From: Melieria omissa
Taxonomy: Eukaryota > Arthropoda > Insecta > Diptera > Ulidiidae
NCBI GenBank assembly: GCA_963971225.1
Contig: OZ020268.1
Span: forward strand, 9,033,532-9,097,531
DNA: 64,000 bases
Reading direction: 5' to 3'
This document shows, in pieces, positions 49,102 through 62,800 of the stretch (its first letter is position 1; each line of letters starts with the position of its first letter). Both the position numbers and the translations under genes were made by a program. The notes under the pieces are model-generated. The model was not told where the DNA came from and searched no databases. It was given only the letters and a program-made list of their open reading frames with translations.

Positions 49102-52100
49102 GCAATTCTGAACATCTTTCAGGATTCCACTGACAGTTCATGTCTGAACTGCACTGCATTAAAAGTCCAGTGGTCATGTCTGCACCTGCTATCATCAGCA
49201 AAACCAACAACTACACTTTGAACAACTTCAACATATTAAGCTCAGATTTAAATTATACTTAAAAATAAATTGGAAACTAATATTATGGCCATGAAAATCC
49301 ATCTAGAATGCACAACCACACACAACCACATTCAAGTTCTTTTTTAATGTGAAGTTCAGTTCTTAACAATAAACAAACTATAACAACAAAAGTTGATAAT
49401 AATAATCATAATAATCCTGTGCATAAGTTTTTAGTGCAAAAGCGAAACCAGTATTTTGTTTCTATGCCCTCGCTCGCAAGGAACCCACCGCCATCCATCC
49501 AGCAACTCAGTCCGGCCAGCGATTGGACCATTTGGCCTAAACAGCGTTAAAACGGTTGTGCGCATGCGCAGCTACTTAACGCACGCCGTACACTAAATAA
49601 CAGCAACCAAGTTAAACAACAACAACAACAACAAGAAAGCGGTTTGAAAATTCCTTTCAACGGTGTTTGCTGGCCTTGCACTCATAGTTCTTATGGATTC
49701 GAGTCTTCTCTAGCCGGCAAAATGCAGAAAAATTGCCTTAAGCTCAAAAACAGAAAAGGATAAATGGCGAAAAAAAAGATGAAAACATTTAAGCAAGACT
49801 TGCATACTAGACAAACACAACAACAACAACAACAACACTAATAAAAATAGCAACACCAACAAGCGGCGCAATAGCGACAGCAATTGCTGCGGCAACCCAA
49901 CTCGACGACGGACGTGCACTTCATGCCACAAAAGGGGGAAGCAGCAGAAGCTGCTGCAGCGCCAACGTTCAATATACGAGCATAGGGCCTTGGCATAGCT
50001 GTACACAGCGTAAAGAGCTGTGACCGTGAATTCGTTGTTGCAATTCTAGCAGTCGACGTTGCGTTCGCGTTGTCGTTCCTGCTGCTGTTGACGGTTAGGA
50101 AAGGAAGTTGCAAATTGCCACGACCAGAATTGGTCAGAGGAAGCGCAACGCGCAACGATTCGGCCATGTTGCCGCGCTGTGCTTTGGTGCTGCTGGCTGA
50201 AAATGTGGCTTGAGTGCGGAGTGCGACTTGGGCTGTGGCTGCGGTTGCTTTGGGTGTCTTGCGGTGGAAAATGAAATCACGTAAAATGGGAATTGGCAGA
50301 GAACCAGAAAAGGGCATAACGCGGCGTACAACTTGAAGTTGAGCCTGCAATTTCGCCGCTACTGCTCGTTCGGTGACTGTGTGTGTTGGCATTAAATCTG
50401 CACACCGTCAGCCATTTTAGGTTTGTTATTAAGTATTTTCTTATGCGAGTAAGTAATTCTGCTTAAAAACACAAGCACGCAATGCGCGACACGTAATCTC
50501 CGCACACACACACACATATTCTCACATACAAGCGCACGCTTGCGCAATAGACGAAACGATATGGGGGAAAAAAGTGCGCCAGGCCTGAAGTGGTTTTCGG
50601 AGCTGAAGGAAAGCAGCAGCACTTGAAGCACTTGAGTGATGATTAAAGAGCGATAATGTTATAAAGCCAGTCAAAGCGGCAGTCGACTGGTCATACCGGA
50701 ATGAACGGGGCGGGGCGGCGTATGCAATGGGCAGCAAATGTTGAAGAGGTCGGCGGAGAAGCACAGGTTGTGGTCGAGAGTGAAAGAATGAGCTGATGTT
50801 GTCGGCCGCAATCTTCAATCAACACAGCGACAGCTTTTGTAAAGCGCAGGCAGTCAGTCGAGCAGTCAGTTAGTTGGACAGTCACTCAGTCAGCTATGCG
50901 CACTGTCAGTTGGGCAGTCAGTCAATTAGACAATGAAACGGTTAGCTTTACTGCTTATGTTTGAATTTGTGTCTGTCTGTATGTCTGTCTGTTTATTCGA
51001 TTTGTCGGTTTATTTGTCTGTCTGTCGGTTGGTTTAAAGGCCGCTAAGCTTTTTTCGGTTTCAGTCAATTCGCTCATGCAATTACATTTTTATGACTTTT
51101 TATTTTGATTCCTGCAGTTAGTTAGGCCGCTGCTCTCTGCAGACAATATTTGTTGTTGTGATGTGATGGAGGTTTTATTTTGCGTTTGTACTTGAAGGAA
51201 ATTAAGCGATTCACTAGAAACATAAAGGCTGTTTTATGTGTTGAGTGTGTGTTCGGTTTTAAATCAAAACGAAACAGGTTCTTTCACCTGCCAAGGGTCA
51301 ATGGGCGTCGAGTTGCTGTCTTAAGTCTTGCGTTCTGTGTAGTAAAAGCATAAACTTTTCTTAAGAAGCAGTAAATTCATTTTACTTTACTAAAACACTT
51401 TCAGAGAATGGCAATCAAATGCTTAACTGCTAACAATTTATTGGAAACAATTCATTGAAATGAAAATAGATTAGAAGAATTAAATAGAATGAAACTTAAT
51501 TAAATATTATTACATTAAATATTTATAAGAATATGTATGAAGTAAACTATATATGTTGGTATAACCAACCAAACTATATACATTGTGATATATTTGTTTG
51601 AACAACAAATAAACCTAAGCAAACTCGTATTTGGTTTTCTTTAAGTTCGCTCATTGCGGAAGCTCAGCTTTGTTTGCGCTGTCAACATTGATTTTCTAAA
51701 CAAATTGTTGTGTCCTTGTCGTTGTTGTCGCATTGTTTTGGCCAGATTGTACAATTAACTAAATATTTTAACAATTGTTTACAACCAAATTTAGAAATAG
51801 TTGAAATCTAATAACACATTATGTGCGTTACACATCCACACACACACACACACAGAAATACACATATTAGGTAATTAAATTTGCTAGAAAGAACCACAAC
51901 AAGTTGGTTGGCAACATTCCATTCATACCACTTTTACCACATACGAAAGTTGTTAATTGCATTCGTAGAATGAATGAAAGAAGAGCCAAACAGAACATAA
52001 CATTAGAGCCAACACGTCGTATTGAGTATAAATGTCTGGACGAGCAACAGCTGCCGGCTAATCGATTGACTGTGTGTGATGCTGCTGGCGCAATTACAAG

Positions 52101-53639
52101 AGCGCAATATTCTCAAAGCAGCAGCATTAGGCTCGGTTGCTGTTACCGCTCAGGCGACAGCGGCAACGCGGCCACATCCGTTGCCAGCCAACAACATGTC
52201 GGACTAAAATAGAAGAAGACACTGCGCTGCCGCATTGAAACGCCATAACACTCTCCCCATCTGTGCCAAGCGCAATTTCTTTATTCTTACACACACACAC
52301 ACACATGTGTCTTCTGCTGCAGTAGCAACAACAGCGGTGTCGAGCGCCGTTGAGTTGTAGCTGCGCACCGATGTCAACGACCTTGCTTTGCTACTACTAT
52401 TTATGCGAAAGTATTCAACGTAATACGCGCACACGTACATACATTACTACAGCAACAACAAAAACAACAACAAGAATTGTAATGCGCAACATTTTGCAAA
52501 AACCACTTGGAAGCTTCGAATAAAGTACGCGCACAGTGGTGAAAAGTGGCGAAACGCTAAAAACAGACAGCACACGAATTGAAAACCAAAAGAGACACTT
52601 AAAAGCAGGAAGAACTCGAGAAGTTTAACATTCAAATAAGAAAATAGAAATTCTAAAAAATCTTGTTGATTTGATTTGGTCAACATTGGTTGTGTTGGTT
52701 GTAGTCCGTTAGGCCAATGGTCCAACCAACAGTTCTGTCAAGCGTTGTGAACTTTTAAAATATACCTTCACCCGCGTTCATCAATATGTCGTGACGAAAA
52801 AAAAACCTAAAAAAAGAAATCAAAGTAAAAAAAATCATAAGCAAATCTCAAAAATGCGTCGTTCTTATTCCTTCGACAACGACAACTACACCCAGCACCG
52901 TAGAAGCGCACGAAGTAGCGAAGTAGAAAAAAAGTTTATGTAAATTTTTGCTTTCTGCATGGGGGCGTCGAAGAAGCGCAATCGCAATCGTTGGCTTGAA
53001 AACAAAAATGTTTAGAAAAAAGCAGCAGTGGAAAGCAGCAAAGTGTAAACAACGTGTAAAGGCGGAGGAAAAAAAACGCTTTACTCGAAACTATTTACCC
53101 TACAGACACCTAGAATCTTATAATAGTTGTTGTTGCTGTGTGGTTGTCTGTCTGCTGGCTGTGGGTGTTGTCGTGTTGTCGTACCTGCGTTGATGATAAA
53201 AGCGAATTTGGTGGCATGTAATGAAGGAAAACGAAAATAGAAAATAGCGAGCGGGGAGCAAAAGTGTAATGAAACGTGCGGCGCAGAAAGAATTTCAGTA
53301 AATAAAATGCGTCGAAATTTCTGGCACAAAATGAAGAGGAAAAAATTGAACTCTGTCTGAAAGTCTAGAAAGATTTAATGGAACATGAGTATATTTATTC
53401 AGGATGAGTTCTTGGCTAAAACAAGTTTAGAAATTTACAAAATTTAAATTTTTATTTTCAACTTTACAAGAATTGTAATCTATAAATTTTGAGAACTTTG
53501 TAGTTCGTAAAAATAAAATAAAAAAGAAGATGTAGTTGGTTTGGGTTTGCGGAATATTTTAACACACAACTTGTATTATTGATAAGAAAAACAACTATAA
53601 TCTATAAAGTTTGTGTAATTTGTGGCCTAAAAATATTAA
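49102..53639. other. far-upstream region of ovo, no confirmed gene
   Basis: Positions 49,450-50,900 and 52,000-53,300 are GC-richer. The longest frame is 184 codons on the minus strand (50392-49838). It starts MPTHTVTERAV, is preceded by a 7-codon upstream frame (MADGVQI) whose stop overlaps its ATG, and ends in a Cys-rich stretch. I find no domain. CAGT-rich direct repeats lie at 50,850-50,925 and GTCTGTCTGT tracts at 50,972-51,030. (CA)n lies at 51,838-51,853 and 52,291-52,303. It may hold a shavenbaby promoter or enhancers. Confidence 0.35.
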
Positions 53640-53641
53640 TA

Positions 53642-53867
53642 CAGTCGTGTCTGGGTATAGTGAACACCCTATATAGTGAACACCTCGATATAGTGAACAT
53701 CCAAATGTTGAAGAAAATTTTGAACGCAATTTCAAGTAAAAACAAAAAATGTATATTGAGCAAATAATTGAGTTTTTGATCAAAACTGTTAACCTTGATG
53801 TAGTGAAGAACCTCAATACTGTGAACAGGCCTTGCAATAATTAGTTCACTATATCCAGACACGACTG
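53642..53867. mobile_element. pogo/Tc1-like MITE (226 bp) with iterated TATAGTGAAC motif
   Basis: It is flanked by TA at 53640-53641 and 53868-53869. Inverted ends: CAGTCGTGTCTGGGTATAGTGA and its near-perfect complement on the right. TATAGTGAAC occurs at 53656, 53672 and 53689, inverted at 53844-53853, with weaker copies near 53800 and 53820. CAGT ends with TA targets are typical of pogo-type elements; iterated subterminal motifs are usually transposase sites. Confidence 0.8.
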
Positions 53868-53984
53868 TAATAGTAAAAAAATCTTTTCTGGATGCGTAGC
53901 AATTTTTTTAAGCTTGAGAAAGTTTTTGCGAGCATTTATTTGTTGGTTTAACTTGTTACATTTACAAAAAAAAACAAAAAACAA

Positions 53985-54480
53985 ATAAATTATAAAAATT
54001 ATAATTTATAAACATTTTGAACATTATAATCCATAAATATTAGACACAAAAGAAATTATATATTTATACAAATATTTTTATAAATTTTATTACAAAAAAA
54101 TTTATAGTTAAAAATTTTTATAAATACATGTATACATTTTTTTGTAAATTAAAACTAAATAAAAATTTATATATGTATAAAACTATTTTTATAAATTTAA
54201 TTACAAAAAAAATTTTATAAATAAAAATATTTTTATAATTTTTATTACAAAAAAATGTATAAATAAAAATATTTTTATAAATTTTATTACAAAAAAAATT
54301 GTATAAATAAAAATATTTGTATAAATTTTATTACAAAAAAGATTTTATAAATAAAAATATTTTTATAAACTTTATTACAAAAAAAATTATAAATAAAAAG
54401 TTTTTTAATGTATAAATGTTTTTTTAATAAAATATTACAAAAATTAGAAATAAACATTTTTATAAATAAATACATTTTTT
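53985..54480. repeat. AT-only tandem repeat, about 44-bp unit
   Basis: Units of the form ATTTTTATAAATTTTATTACAAAAAAA-AT-TATAAATAAAA repeat about eight to ten times, clearest at 54,180-54,400. GC content is below about 10 percent. An apparent 62-codon minus frame inside is just the repeat being translated. Confidence 0.75.
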
Positions 54481-55570
54481 TTTACTTATTGTTTTTTGTT
54501 TTTTATAATTTATATAATTTATTTTTTTAAAGTAAATAGTATTTGCGAGTTTCGAATTTTCGGTTAAAACAAATGTAAAATATTTCCAAAATATGGAAAA
54601 AATTGGTTTTTAATTGAACTGCAAATGTAATTTATGACCTGATCTATTCGGAATAAGTTGCATATTTGTTGGAGCTTGAGAAAGTTTTAGCGAATAGTTC
54701 CGTTCTTGAGCTAAAATTTACCTACAAAATTTACAAAAACTTAAAAGTGTTTTTAACTGAATAACATTTGGCTCTATAACAATTACGCTTTTATATAATT
54801 TCTATAAATGTTTTGGTCTCACAGTTTGTGGAGTAATGTTTCCGATGATTTTTTGAAAAAATCTTCCGTATGACTCAATTTGTTTTGTTCAACTGAGTGT
54901 TGAATTGCCAGACAAAATTGTCAACAGTTGCTAAATTATTACTTTTTTGATAATTACATTCAATGCGTTGTCGTGGTCAGTGTAGTTCGCTATTACGTAA
55001 ATTAATGGGAAATTATATTTTTATTTAAAAATTACATGCAAATTCTAAAATTGAAAGTAAAAACTCATATTTACGTTCCATTTTTAATGCAAAAAAAATT
55101 CTCAAATGACATTCGATGTAATTGTTTCTGTAGATTTGTTGTAGTCTCGGCTAATTTCACCTAAACCGACAAAACCTTGACATACCTGCAAAAGTGCGCA
55201 TCATTCTATTATTAACGCCGTGCAGCCCGAACCTACATTCATCGCACACTTATGCCGGGCAGCGGATCGCGCATTATCGTGTGGCCTATTGAATAATCAT
55301 AGTTTTCTACGCTATCTACAGTAACATCGGCGGCGACAACAGTCATCAAGCGGCAACGACAGTGACAGCGACAATGGCAACGGTAGCAATAATACTAACA
55401 GCAAAAAATTAACAACAACAATACGAAAACAAGCAAATGGCAATTTACAACAAGCGGCAACAGCAAACAATTATTTTGTATGCTATGCGCCATGACAAAC
55501 GGTGCCTTTTATTACTTTGCGTAACATTAAAGTTTTTCATATTTTTTTTTATTGAATTGTTGAATATTTG
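54481..55570. other. non-coding region
   Basis: AT-rich until about 55,140. A GC-richer block at 55,140-55,440 ends in CAACAA-type simple sequence. No gene is supported. Confidence 0.4.
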
Positions 55571-55572
55571 TA

Positions 55573-56513
55573 GGGGAATTCTTTGTAAGGTGCCACCCCA
55601 TAGCTTTTTTGCGCATAACTCGTTAGAATATTAACTTATCGCCAAAGTTAATATACCGTTGGAAAGAGGGTTTAAAGAGCTATGATCCAAAGTAACACTT
55701 CATTTGAGTTTTGCGTAAATACGAATTTTACAGGCAATTTCCCAAAGTGTTCAAAATCGACACCCTAAAAGTTTTTAATGTAAAGTGCCACCCCCTAAAA
55801 AAACCGCTTAAAACGTAGAAATCTCAAGTAAAAATTCATGATTTAGTAAATTGACAAAAGATTATTGAATTTAATTTGAATTGAATAGAAAATGACTGAT
55901 AGCAAACCGAAATTGAATGGTAACGAATAAAACGAATAATTGTATGGAAATTAATAAACAAAACTGAGCCAATTTATTCCTCATGATAGGATTCAAGAAA
56001 AATTGACTAAGAACACTTTAAATTCATCGTAATGACGGCTCCGAGCAATAAAAAGTCATTTTACCGATATAGGATCAAAAAACAATGAAAAAAGGGGGGT
56101 GGCACCTTACAAAGAAAAAAAGGTGGCACTTTACATTTTCACGCCATTTTGGAAATCATTGAATAAATTTGATCCTTTTACGATATGCTCGGATATCATT
56201 TCGGATTATGAAAAACCATTTAAAATTAAGTCCACCACTGATATTTACCTTAGTTTTTTATAAGTTTTTGGTTACTTTTTCACCACAAGAAAAACCTTCA
56301 GTTTTCATTTTTATGTTTTTTCTTAACCTAATTTGACACTTCTATTTACCCAGACCGTGTTATTGAGTCTGTTCCCTCAAAAACCACATTAAAATTGATG
56401 TTGACATATATACCTTAAATGACAATACGATTTTTTTTTCTTGGATTGCTGGAACGTCGAAATCTAGCAGGGGTGGCACCTTACAAAGAGTGGCACCTTA
56501 CAAAGAATTCCCC
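55573..56513. mobile_element. TIR element (941 bp) with six GGTGGCACCTTAC motifs
   Basis: The inverted ends GGGGAATTCTTTGTAAGGTG (left) and its complement (right) are bounded by TA at 55571-55572 and 56514-56515. The motif GTAAGGTGCCACCCC or its complement appears at 55585, 55780, 56096, 56122, 56470 and 56491. No transposase frame. The TA target fits Tc1/mariner or a related superfamily. Confidence 0.75.
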
Positions 56514-56515
56514 TA

Positions 56516-58689
56516 CTAAAATTCTATTCTATGTGTACAGAAAATTGAAATGGAAATCAGGCAAAAAAATGAAATAAAATAAATATTTTATATATGTTGT
56601 ATGCAAAATGAATTTCAACTAAAAACAAAAACAACAAATAGCAAAAATGACAAAAAATCAGACAAAAAATTCACAAAATAATCAACAATAAAAATCCGTA
56701 CATGCTCGAATGCCTTTTGGGTTAATTGCAAATGCTGGGCACGTTTAACTGTAGCAGAAGCACCAAAGAGCACCAGCGCCAGCAGCGGTAGCAGCACTAA
56801 CCACACCAACACTATAAAGCATCACCAAAAAACAAAAAAAGCAACAACTACAACTACGGTCGCCATATCGTTGCTAGCGGCGCTAGTGCTGCCAACTTTA
56901 TTTATTCCACCATGCGCGAAAATTTGTACGCGTATTTATGCGACAAATCGAAAAGTGTTGCTAGTCACTGAACCAACAACAACAATAGCAACAGCAGCGG
57001 CGCCAATAACACTCTTCACTATAACAACAACAAAAATAATACAATAGCAATGCGGGGCAGCGTCCGTCCGTCCGTTTCACACATGCTAACAATTCAGTGT
57101 CGTCAACAATGAAAAATCATTAACCCGAAATTAATTTACATTTTTACGAGCACAATGACGACTGTTGCGCCCCCAGCGAATACACATTACATACATAAAT
57201 ACATTTATCTGCATATGAGCGTAGCTGCGTGTGTGCTTACGAGCGTGCGTACATATTTAATTATGGATACGTTCGGCGACTCGGACTTGATACAATCATT
57301 TAGTTGGCATGTCCGTTGCCGTTGTCATTGTCGGGCGTGTCGCTTTGCTTGGCCACTGATGCTGGGACAGCATTGTTAGAATATTTGGCGACGAGCAAAT
57401 CATATATTAACGGTATTTTTAAATAACATATGCGCAAATTGCGTTGATGTTTCAACAGCACAGACTTTGAACTTGACAAAATTTTGTCCAAATAAATTTT
57501 CGCAAGTACAAACACAAACAAAACAAAGCGTTATACAATAATTTTTAAGGCTTGCGGGTTTAGAGTTTTTTTCGTATTTGTTTTGCACAAGTTTGGTGCG
57601 TTTACAATGGTTTTTTGTTGTTTTTCTTACGGCGTTTTTGTGTCGTAATCAAAAATTGTTTGTTTATTTGAATAAAATCAAAATTAAAAATGTTGCAAAT
57701 TTTTATTCAACATGCAGATTAACATGAATTCATAACAATACCAATAACAATGCGATATTATGTTTTGTTTGATGAGCCGAAACACACGGAAGCTCAGAGT
57801 GACTGAAAGTTTGTGGCGGTTTGAATAAATTTGAAATATTTAAATTAAAATGATATTTATATATTATTGAAACAATAATAGGAGTACACCTTGAGGGCCT
57901 AAGTGTGTCTCGTATAGAGGCAGCTGCGCTATTCAAAACGACCCTGAAGACATGAAGTTGGGATTGGGTGAAAGTTTTAACTAATTGCAGTTTTTGTTGT
58001 TAATTAAGTGAAACCTCTACTACTACTGTTGTCGTAGTTGCAAAGATGAGAAGGAAACTGGATTTTCAATTTTGTCCCATATGAAATCGCTCAAAAAATG
58101 TGTTGGCAAACTTTATATGTAAAATTATGCCGGCATATTGGGGTTAAAATGGAATGAAGGGTCATCAGTACGTATGAAAATGGCAGTCTTTGCGCCACTG
58201 TTGACAATGCCAGATTCATACGAGGCTTAAGTTGGTTACAACCATTACTGAACAAAAGATAGAGAGGCTTCCATGTGTCCTTTGGGCATCAGAATGTACC
58301 TTAGAAGCTACTGAATTTCTATTTATCGAGCCATCGATCTACCTTATCTAATATCTTATGTCATCACAAACCGCAACTCTCTTCTGATTGGACAAATTTT
58401 GATAGAAAAATCTTCCCAGGAACAAACTAGTTTGAATTATATTTCAGGTCAAAATTATCAAGCATGTCATGGAGGTACGCAATAGGCGACTGGAGGCTAC
58501 AAATTACACGCTTTCATTAATCTAGACATACAAAACAAGTTTTGCTCCAAGCTGCTTACGCAAGGAGTACCTATACCGGCTAAATAAAAAATGCATATTT
58601 TCTCACAAAAATTTAGTAATTTCATCTTAACACTCAATAACGATTGCAATTATTTAAAAAATGGGAAAGTTAATGAGATTTCGAAAGTA
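56516..58689. other. non-coding region
   Basis: CAACAA/AACAGC microsatellites lie around 56,820-57,060. Overlapping short frames have no domain. Positions 57,897-57,925 match the 3' part of the SINE at 15,488. Confidence 0.4.
57897..57925 (+). mobile_element. short SINE-related 3' fragment
   Basis: GGCCTAAGTGTGTCTCGTAT followed by AGAGGCAGC matches 15,772-15,800 with two substitutions. Neither the SINE head nor its CTAC tail is present here, so this is a remnant or a shared LINE/SINE 3' module. Confidence 0.5.
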
Positions 58690-59392
58690 TATTTTGATTT
58701 TTGCTTTGTAGAAACCCAAAAGTTGACAACGTCACAAATCCTATCATATGGGAGACGCCCTCTGGTGGTGAACTTCTGAACCATAATCAATTTTGTATTT
58801 TTTATACTCAAAAATGTTGGCGATCGCTAAATAAATCATTTAAATCGGTTTAGTAGTTTTCGAGATACAATGTTTTTTTCTACTACTACATTTACAAGTG
58901 GCAGTCAATGGCATAGAAAATGGCCAATTTTGTATGGCAGCCCCCTTAAGACTTGGAGATAGCGGGTAGGTATGTTTGGAAGAAATATTCGAAAGAGAAA
59001 ATAAATGGATGTCAGTCATACATTTGATACATCTGGGGGCAACCTGGAGGCAATGGGAGCGCATTTTATAAAAACGACCATTTTGTATGGGAGCCCCATT
59101 AAGGGTTGGAGATAGGGGGTAAGTATGTTTGAAAGAAATGTTCAGTAAGGAAAACTAGAGGGATCGGTCATAGACTTTAACCCTCTAAGAGCAACTTCTG
59201 ACCAGCTGTGGAGCAAATTGTTGAATTTCCCAGCTTTTTTGTGAACTTTGACTTCGATACGACGCTATTTAGCCCCAGCCTAGCCCCAAAATTTGTTGGC
59301 TCATGCACTTTTTCACCAAATCGCATAAAATGAGAGTTTGCGGAGCATCGAAATCGAAAAATCGTGCACTAAATCCAGTCTACTGCACACTT
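58690..59392. repeat. dispersed element, copy 2 (reverse orientation)
   Basis: The reverse complement aligns with 22698-23400 in Nadsyn intron 3. It keeps one terminal block (GCGGAGCATCGAAATCGAAA, then ATCGTGCACTAAAT) near 59,340-59,375 and appears truncated at 58,690. No coding capacity is shared between copies. Confidence 0.65.
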
Positions 59393-59406
59393 AAGTACAA
59401 ATGAAA

Positions 59407-59840
59407 CCTTTTTATTAATCTAATCACCTCAATCTAGACCAATGAACCAATTGCAGAACACTAACTATGTCAAATAAAACGATTCCTGGTCCCAAGTGGA
59501 AAAGCAATCTGTAATCTCCAAACGCTTAATCGAAAGGATCTTCAAGACGAACTTTTCATTAATCTAGTCTACCCAATCTAGACCAATGAACCAATTGCAG
59601 AACACTTTTTCAGATATATCGATTCCTGGTCTCAAGTAGAGGAAACTCTGTAAACTCCAAATGCTGATTCGAGGGGATCTGTGAGAAAAACGGTCCACTA
59701 CATACTTTGAAACAAATGACTCATCAACTAATTGCAAAACACTATCTCAAGCAAAGCGATTGCTGGCTCCAAGCAGTCTTCTCTACTTCTGTAAACTCCA
59801 AATGCTAAAACGAGAGGATCTACGTATCCACACTGGGTAC
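59407..59840. repeat. three tandem units of about 140 bp
   Basis: Conserved blocks AATTGCA(G/A)AACACT (near 59,449, 59,593 and 59,730), CGATT(C/G)CTGG(T/C)(C/T)(C/T)CAAG and CTCCAAA(C/T)GCT(T/A/G)A recur at 144- and 137-bp spacing. Similarity falls from unit 1-2 to unit 3. Confidence 0.75.
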
Positions 59841-62800
59841 CTGCATTTGCACTGCACACTTCGATATTATCTTAAACACATATTTTCGAAATACTGTATT
59901 TTACTCTTAAATTTTTAATCTAAAACGGCTGCCCAATACTAAAATGACCAACTCAGAAATTTCCTAAAAATTTCAGCTAATAAAGTTTTAGTCTCAAACT
60001 ACGTGCCATATCTCTGCGATCGTTCCGCAGCTTACAGCTGCCTTCAGTTCGTTTGCTACCCTTGACAGAGCGGCCTAAGCTGCAGCAATAGCAGCACAAC
60101 AACTACAACAACAACGGCTTAGATAGCTGCAAGCCATTAGGGAGTTAGAGACAAATTCATTTAAGCGCTGCGGCCCCAGAAAATATTTATAGACTCTCGC
60201 CAGTCAGAAGGTTTGTGGGGATCGTGTTGCAAAAGGGCGGTGCGAATTGTTCGCCGTCGCCACGTTGCACCAAACATCTTATTTCCTTGAAATGTGCAGA
60301 ATTTATTCAAAAAAAAGGCTACACAACATGTTAGAATGGCTAAATGACTTTTAAAGGCTGGTATGCGTGTTTAAGCTTTTATTTGTGCGCCGAAACAAAA
60401 AATACCCCTAAACGCTGAACTACATAATTTTTGAGAGTTTTACGTTTTTCAAGCTTCAATGTGTGTGTAGATTGCTGCGAAAGAAGCGCATTAGGTCATT
60501 TGGTTAAGGGCACATAAATAAAAATTCGAAAAGGTATGCCAGAAAAAATTTTAAATAATGCCCAAAAGTCTGAAAAAGTAAAAGGTAACTTTTGGCTGAA
60601 ATGCGCAACAAATGCGTTCAAGTTGCACCTGTTCCAGCGATACAACACACCAGACGCTGGTCTCTGGAAGAAATATAACAAAAAATAAAAGCTAAAGAAG
60701 TTAGACTTCCGCTGTGCAACGTTTGACAGCGGACGCATACATCAATTTGGCGGCTTGCCTGGGCTGATTGCGATTGGCGTTGCGCAGGACGTTTTCGTGT
60801 TGGCTGTGGCTGTGGCATAGCGGCGAATGCTAGTAGGCAGCCATTTGATGAGGGTTTCCTGTCGCAGGCTGCGCCAACACACCACTAAAGGGTTAGAATT
60901 GCAATTGGTTTGCTTTAGTTTTGCTGCTGTTGCTGCTTTCGTTTATTGTTGTTGTTTCTTCGAAGAGCTAACTGCGCATATTTAAATAAATTTGGAATTT
61001 TTTCCTTTCGGTGACGATGTGTTGATAGAAAATGAAAAAGCATGTGTTGCGCTCGTTCGAAAGTTTCTAAATGCTTTGGCACTTGTTCAATAATGTTGTT
61101 GTTTTTGTTATTGCCTTTGGCCAAAAAAGGTGCATTTGATGTTTGTGTGCGCAGCGAATTGACAACTGAAAGGGCTTTTGTGGCAATGAAGACAGTTGTC
61201 CGTTGGCCGGCAATGGTTGGCGAGAATAGATTAGCTGTCAACTAATCTGTTGCATGCCTGCATTAATTTTTTACCATTTAAAAAAATTGGAATTGGAAAT
61301 TTTAAACCGAAACAGCTGCAAAGAGTTTCAATGGTTAAAAGAGCCCAAATGGTCAGAAGACTGAATGCAACAGAGACCACAGTTTGCATAATTTGTTGTT
61401 TTTTATTTACACACATTGCTGCATTAAGCCCTAAGATTGTGAATAATGCCTGAATGTCTAATCTCCATAACAAGTTGAACCTCAACCTTAGCTCTGTAAA
61501 TATTAAGTTGTCTAGTTGTGGCTCTTTTTGTTGCCATTGTTGTAATTGAATTGTTGCTACTGTAAACAGAAAAACCGTTTAATTATTTTTGCCGCCAATG
61601 TGTTTTCATCGTTAATTTTTATTGCCTTAATGTTTCATTGTAAAAATCGTGCAAATTCCATCTGTGCTTAGAATTTGCGCCAAGCCGAATCGAAAGCTAA
61701 ATCCGTAGCCGAATCGTTGACGTTTCAATTCATGAAAGCTTCTAGGAAATTTCGCTGAACGAATGTGATGATTCATAGAGTAAGAAAAAATATATATATT
61801 TGTACGTATATATAGAGGAAAAATTGCGGCAAGAACGATGGCAGCAGTCGCTAAATGAACTGATATACGAACTTATGAATTTTGCACAATAACAAAATCA
61901 CAAACAAATTACAAATATGTGAGGGAGGCTACGAAATGAATAATGCAAAAAGGAAAACCAAAACTGTAGCTAATGAATTTTTGTACTGACACTTGTGTCA
62001 TTCATTGGTGAGCATGAGTGATGAGTTAACAGTTTTACTTGATGAAATTTGATGACAATTTCGTACTTTAATTCATGAATGGAACTCATGTTAGATCAGT
62101 TTAGGAACTAACAAGGTGTTTTTGTGATTAATGAATGCTTTATTTACCTAACCTCACTTTCAGTTTCTGTAAAATGATAACGATTTCTCACTTGACTGTT
62201 TACGAAGAAGCTTCTATGGCAATTTAAATACTTTTAAGCGCAGAACAGAGTCTCTGAGAGTCCTATGTGAGAAGCTAATGAAAGCAAACCTTAGCTTAAC
62301 TGACCTAACCTAACTTTTAGTAATTGAACTAACACTATTTTTCACATATTTATGAGTTGTAGTGACAGTTAGGGAAATTGCCTATTTCAACAAAGATAAT
62401 TCAATCTAATTGATTTAAAATTCAATTAATCAAAACTAATCAAACTTGGTGATTAGTAACGATTAGTGTTTGGTTGTCATTCTATAAATATGACTAAGAC
62501 CGACAGACAGACAGACAGAAAGACAGACAAACGGACAGACAGACAAACAGAGAGACAGACAGATAGACAAACAGGCAGACAGACAGCCAAAAAGACAAAC
62601 AGACTAACATCTGCGAGTAGCAATCGAGCCAGAACCTCTCAATCGGTCCTTTTAGTGGAGAATGTTTTACTGGGCTCAGGGCGTACAACAAGAACATCGA
62701 CTTTGTACTGTAAAATACAAAAAAATATTATTTTTGCAACTGATACTAACAACAACAAACTCAGCAACAATAACACAAAACAATAACAATAATAGTCATA

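Noticed and set aside
62466..62786. 106-codon frame with KTDRQTDR repeats
   Set aside because: Translation of the CAGA microsatellite.
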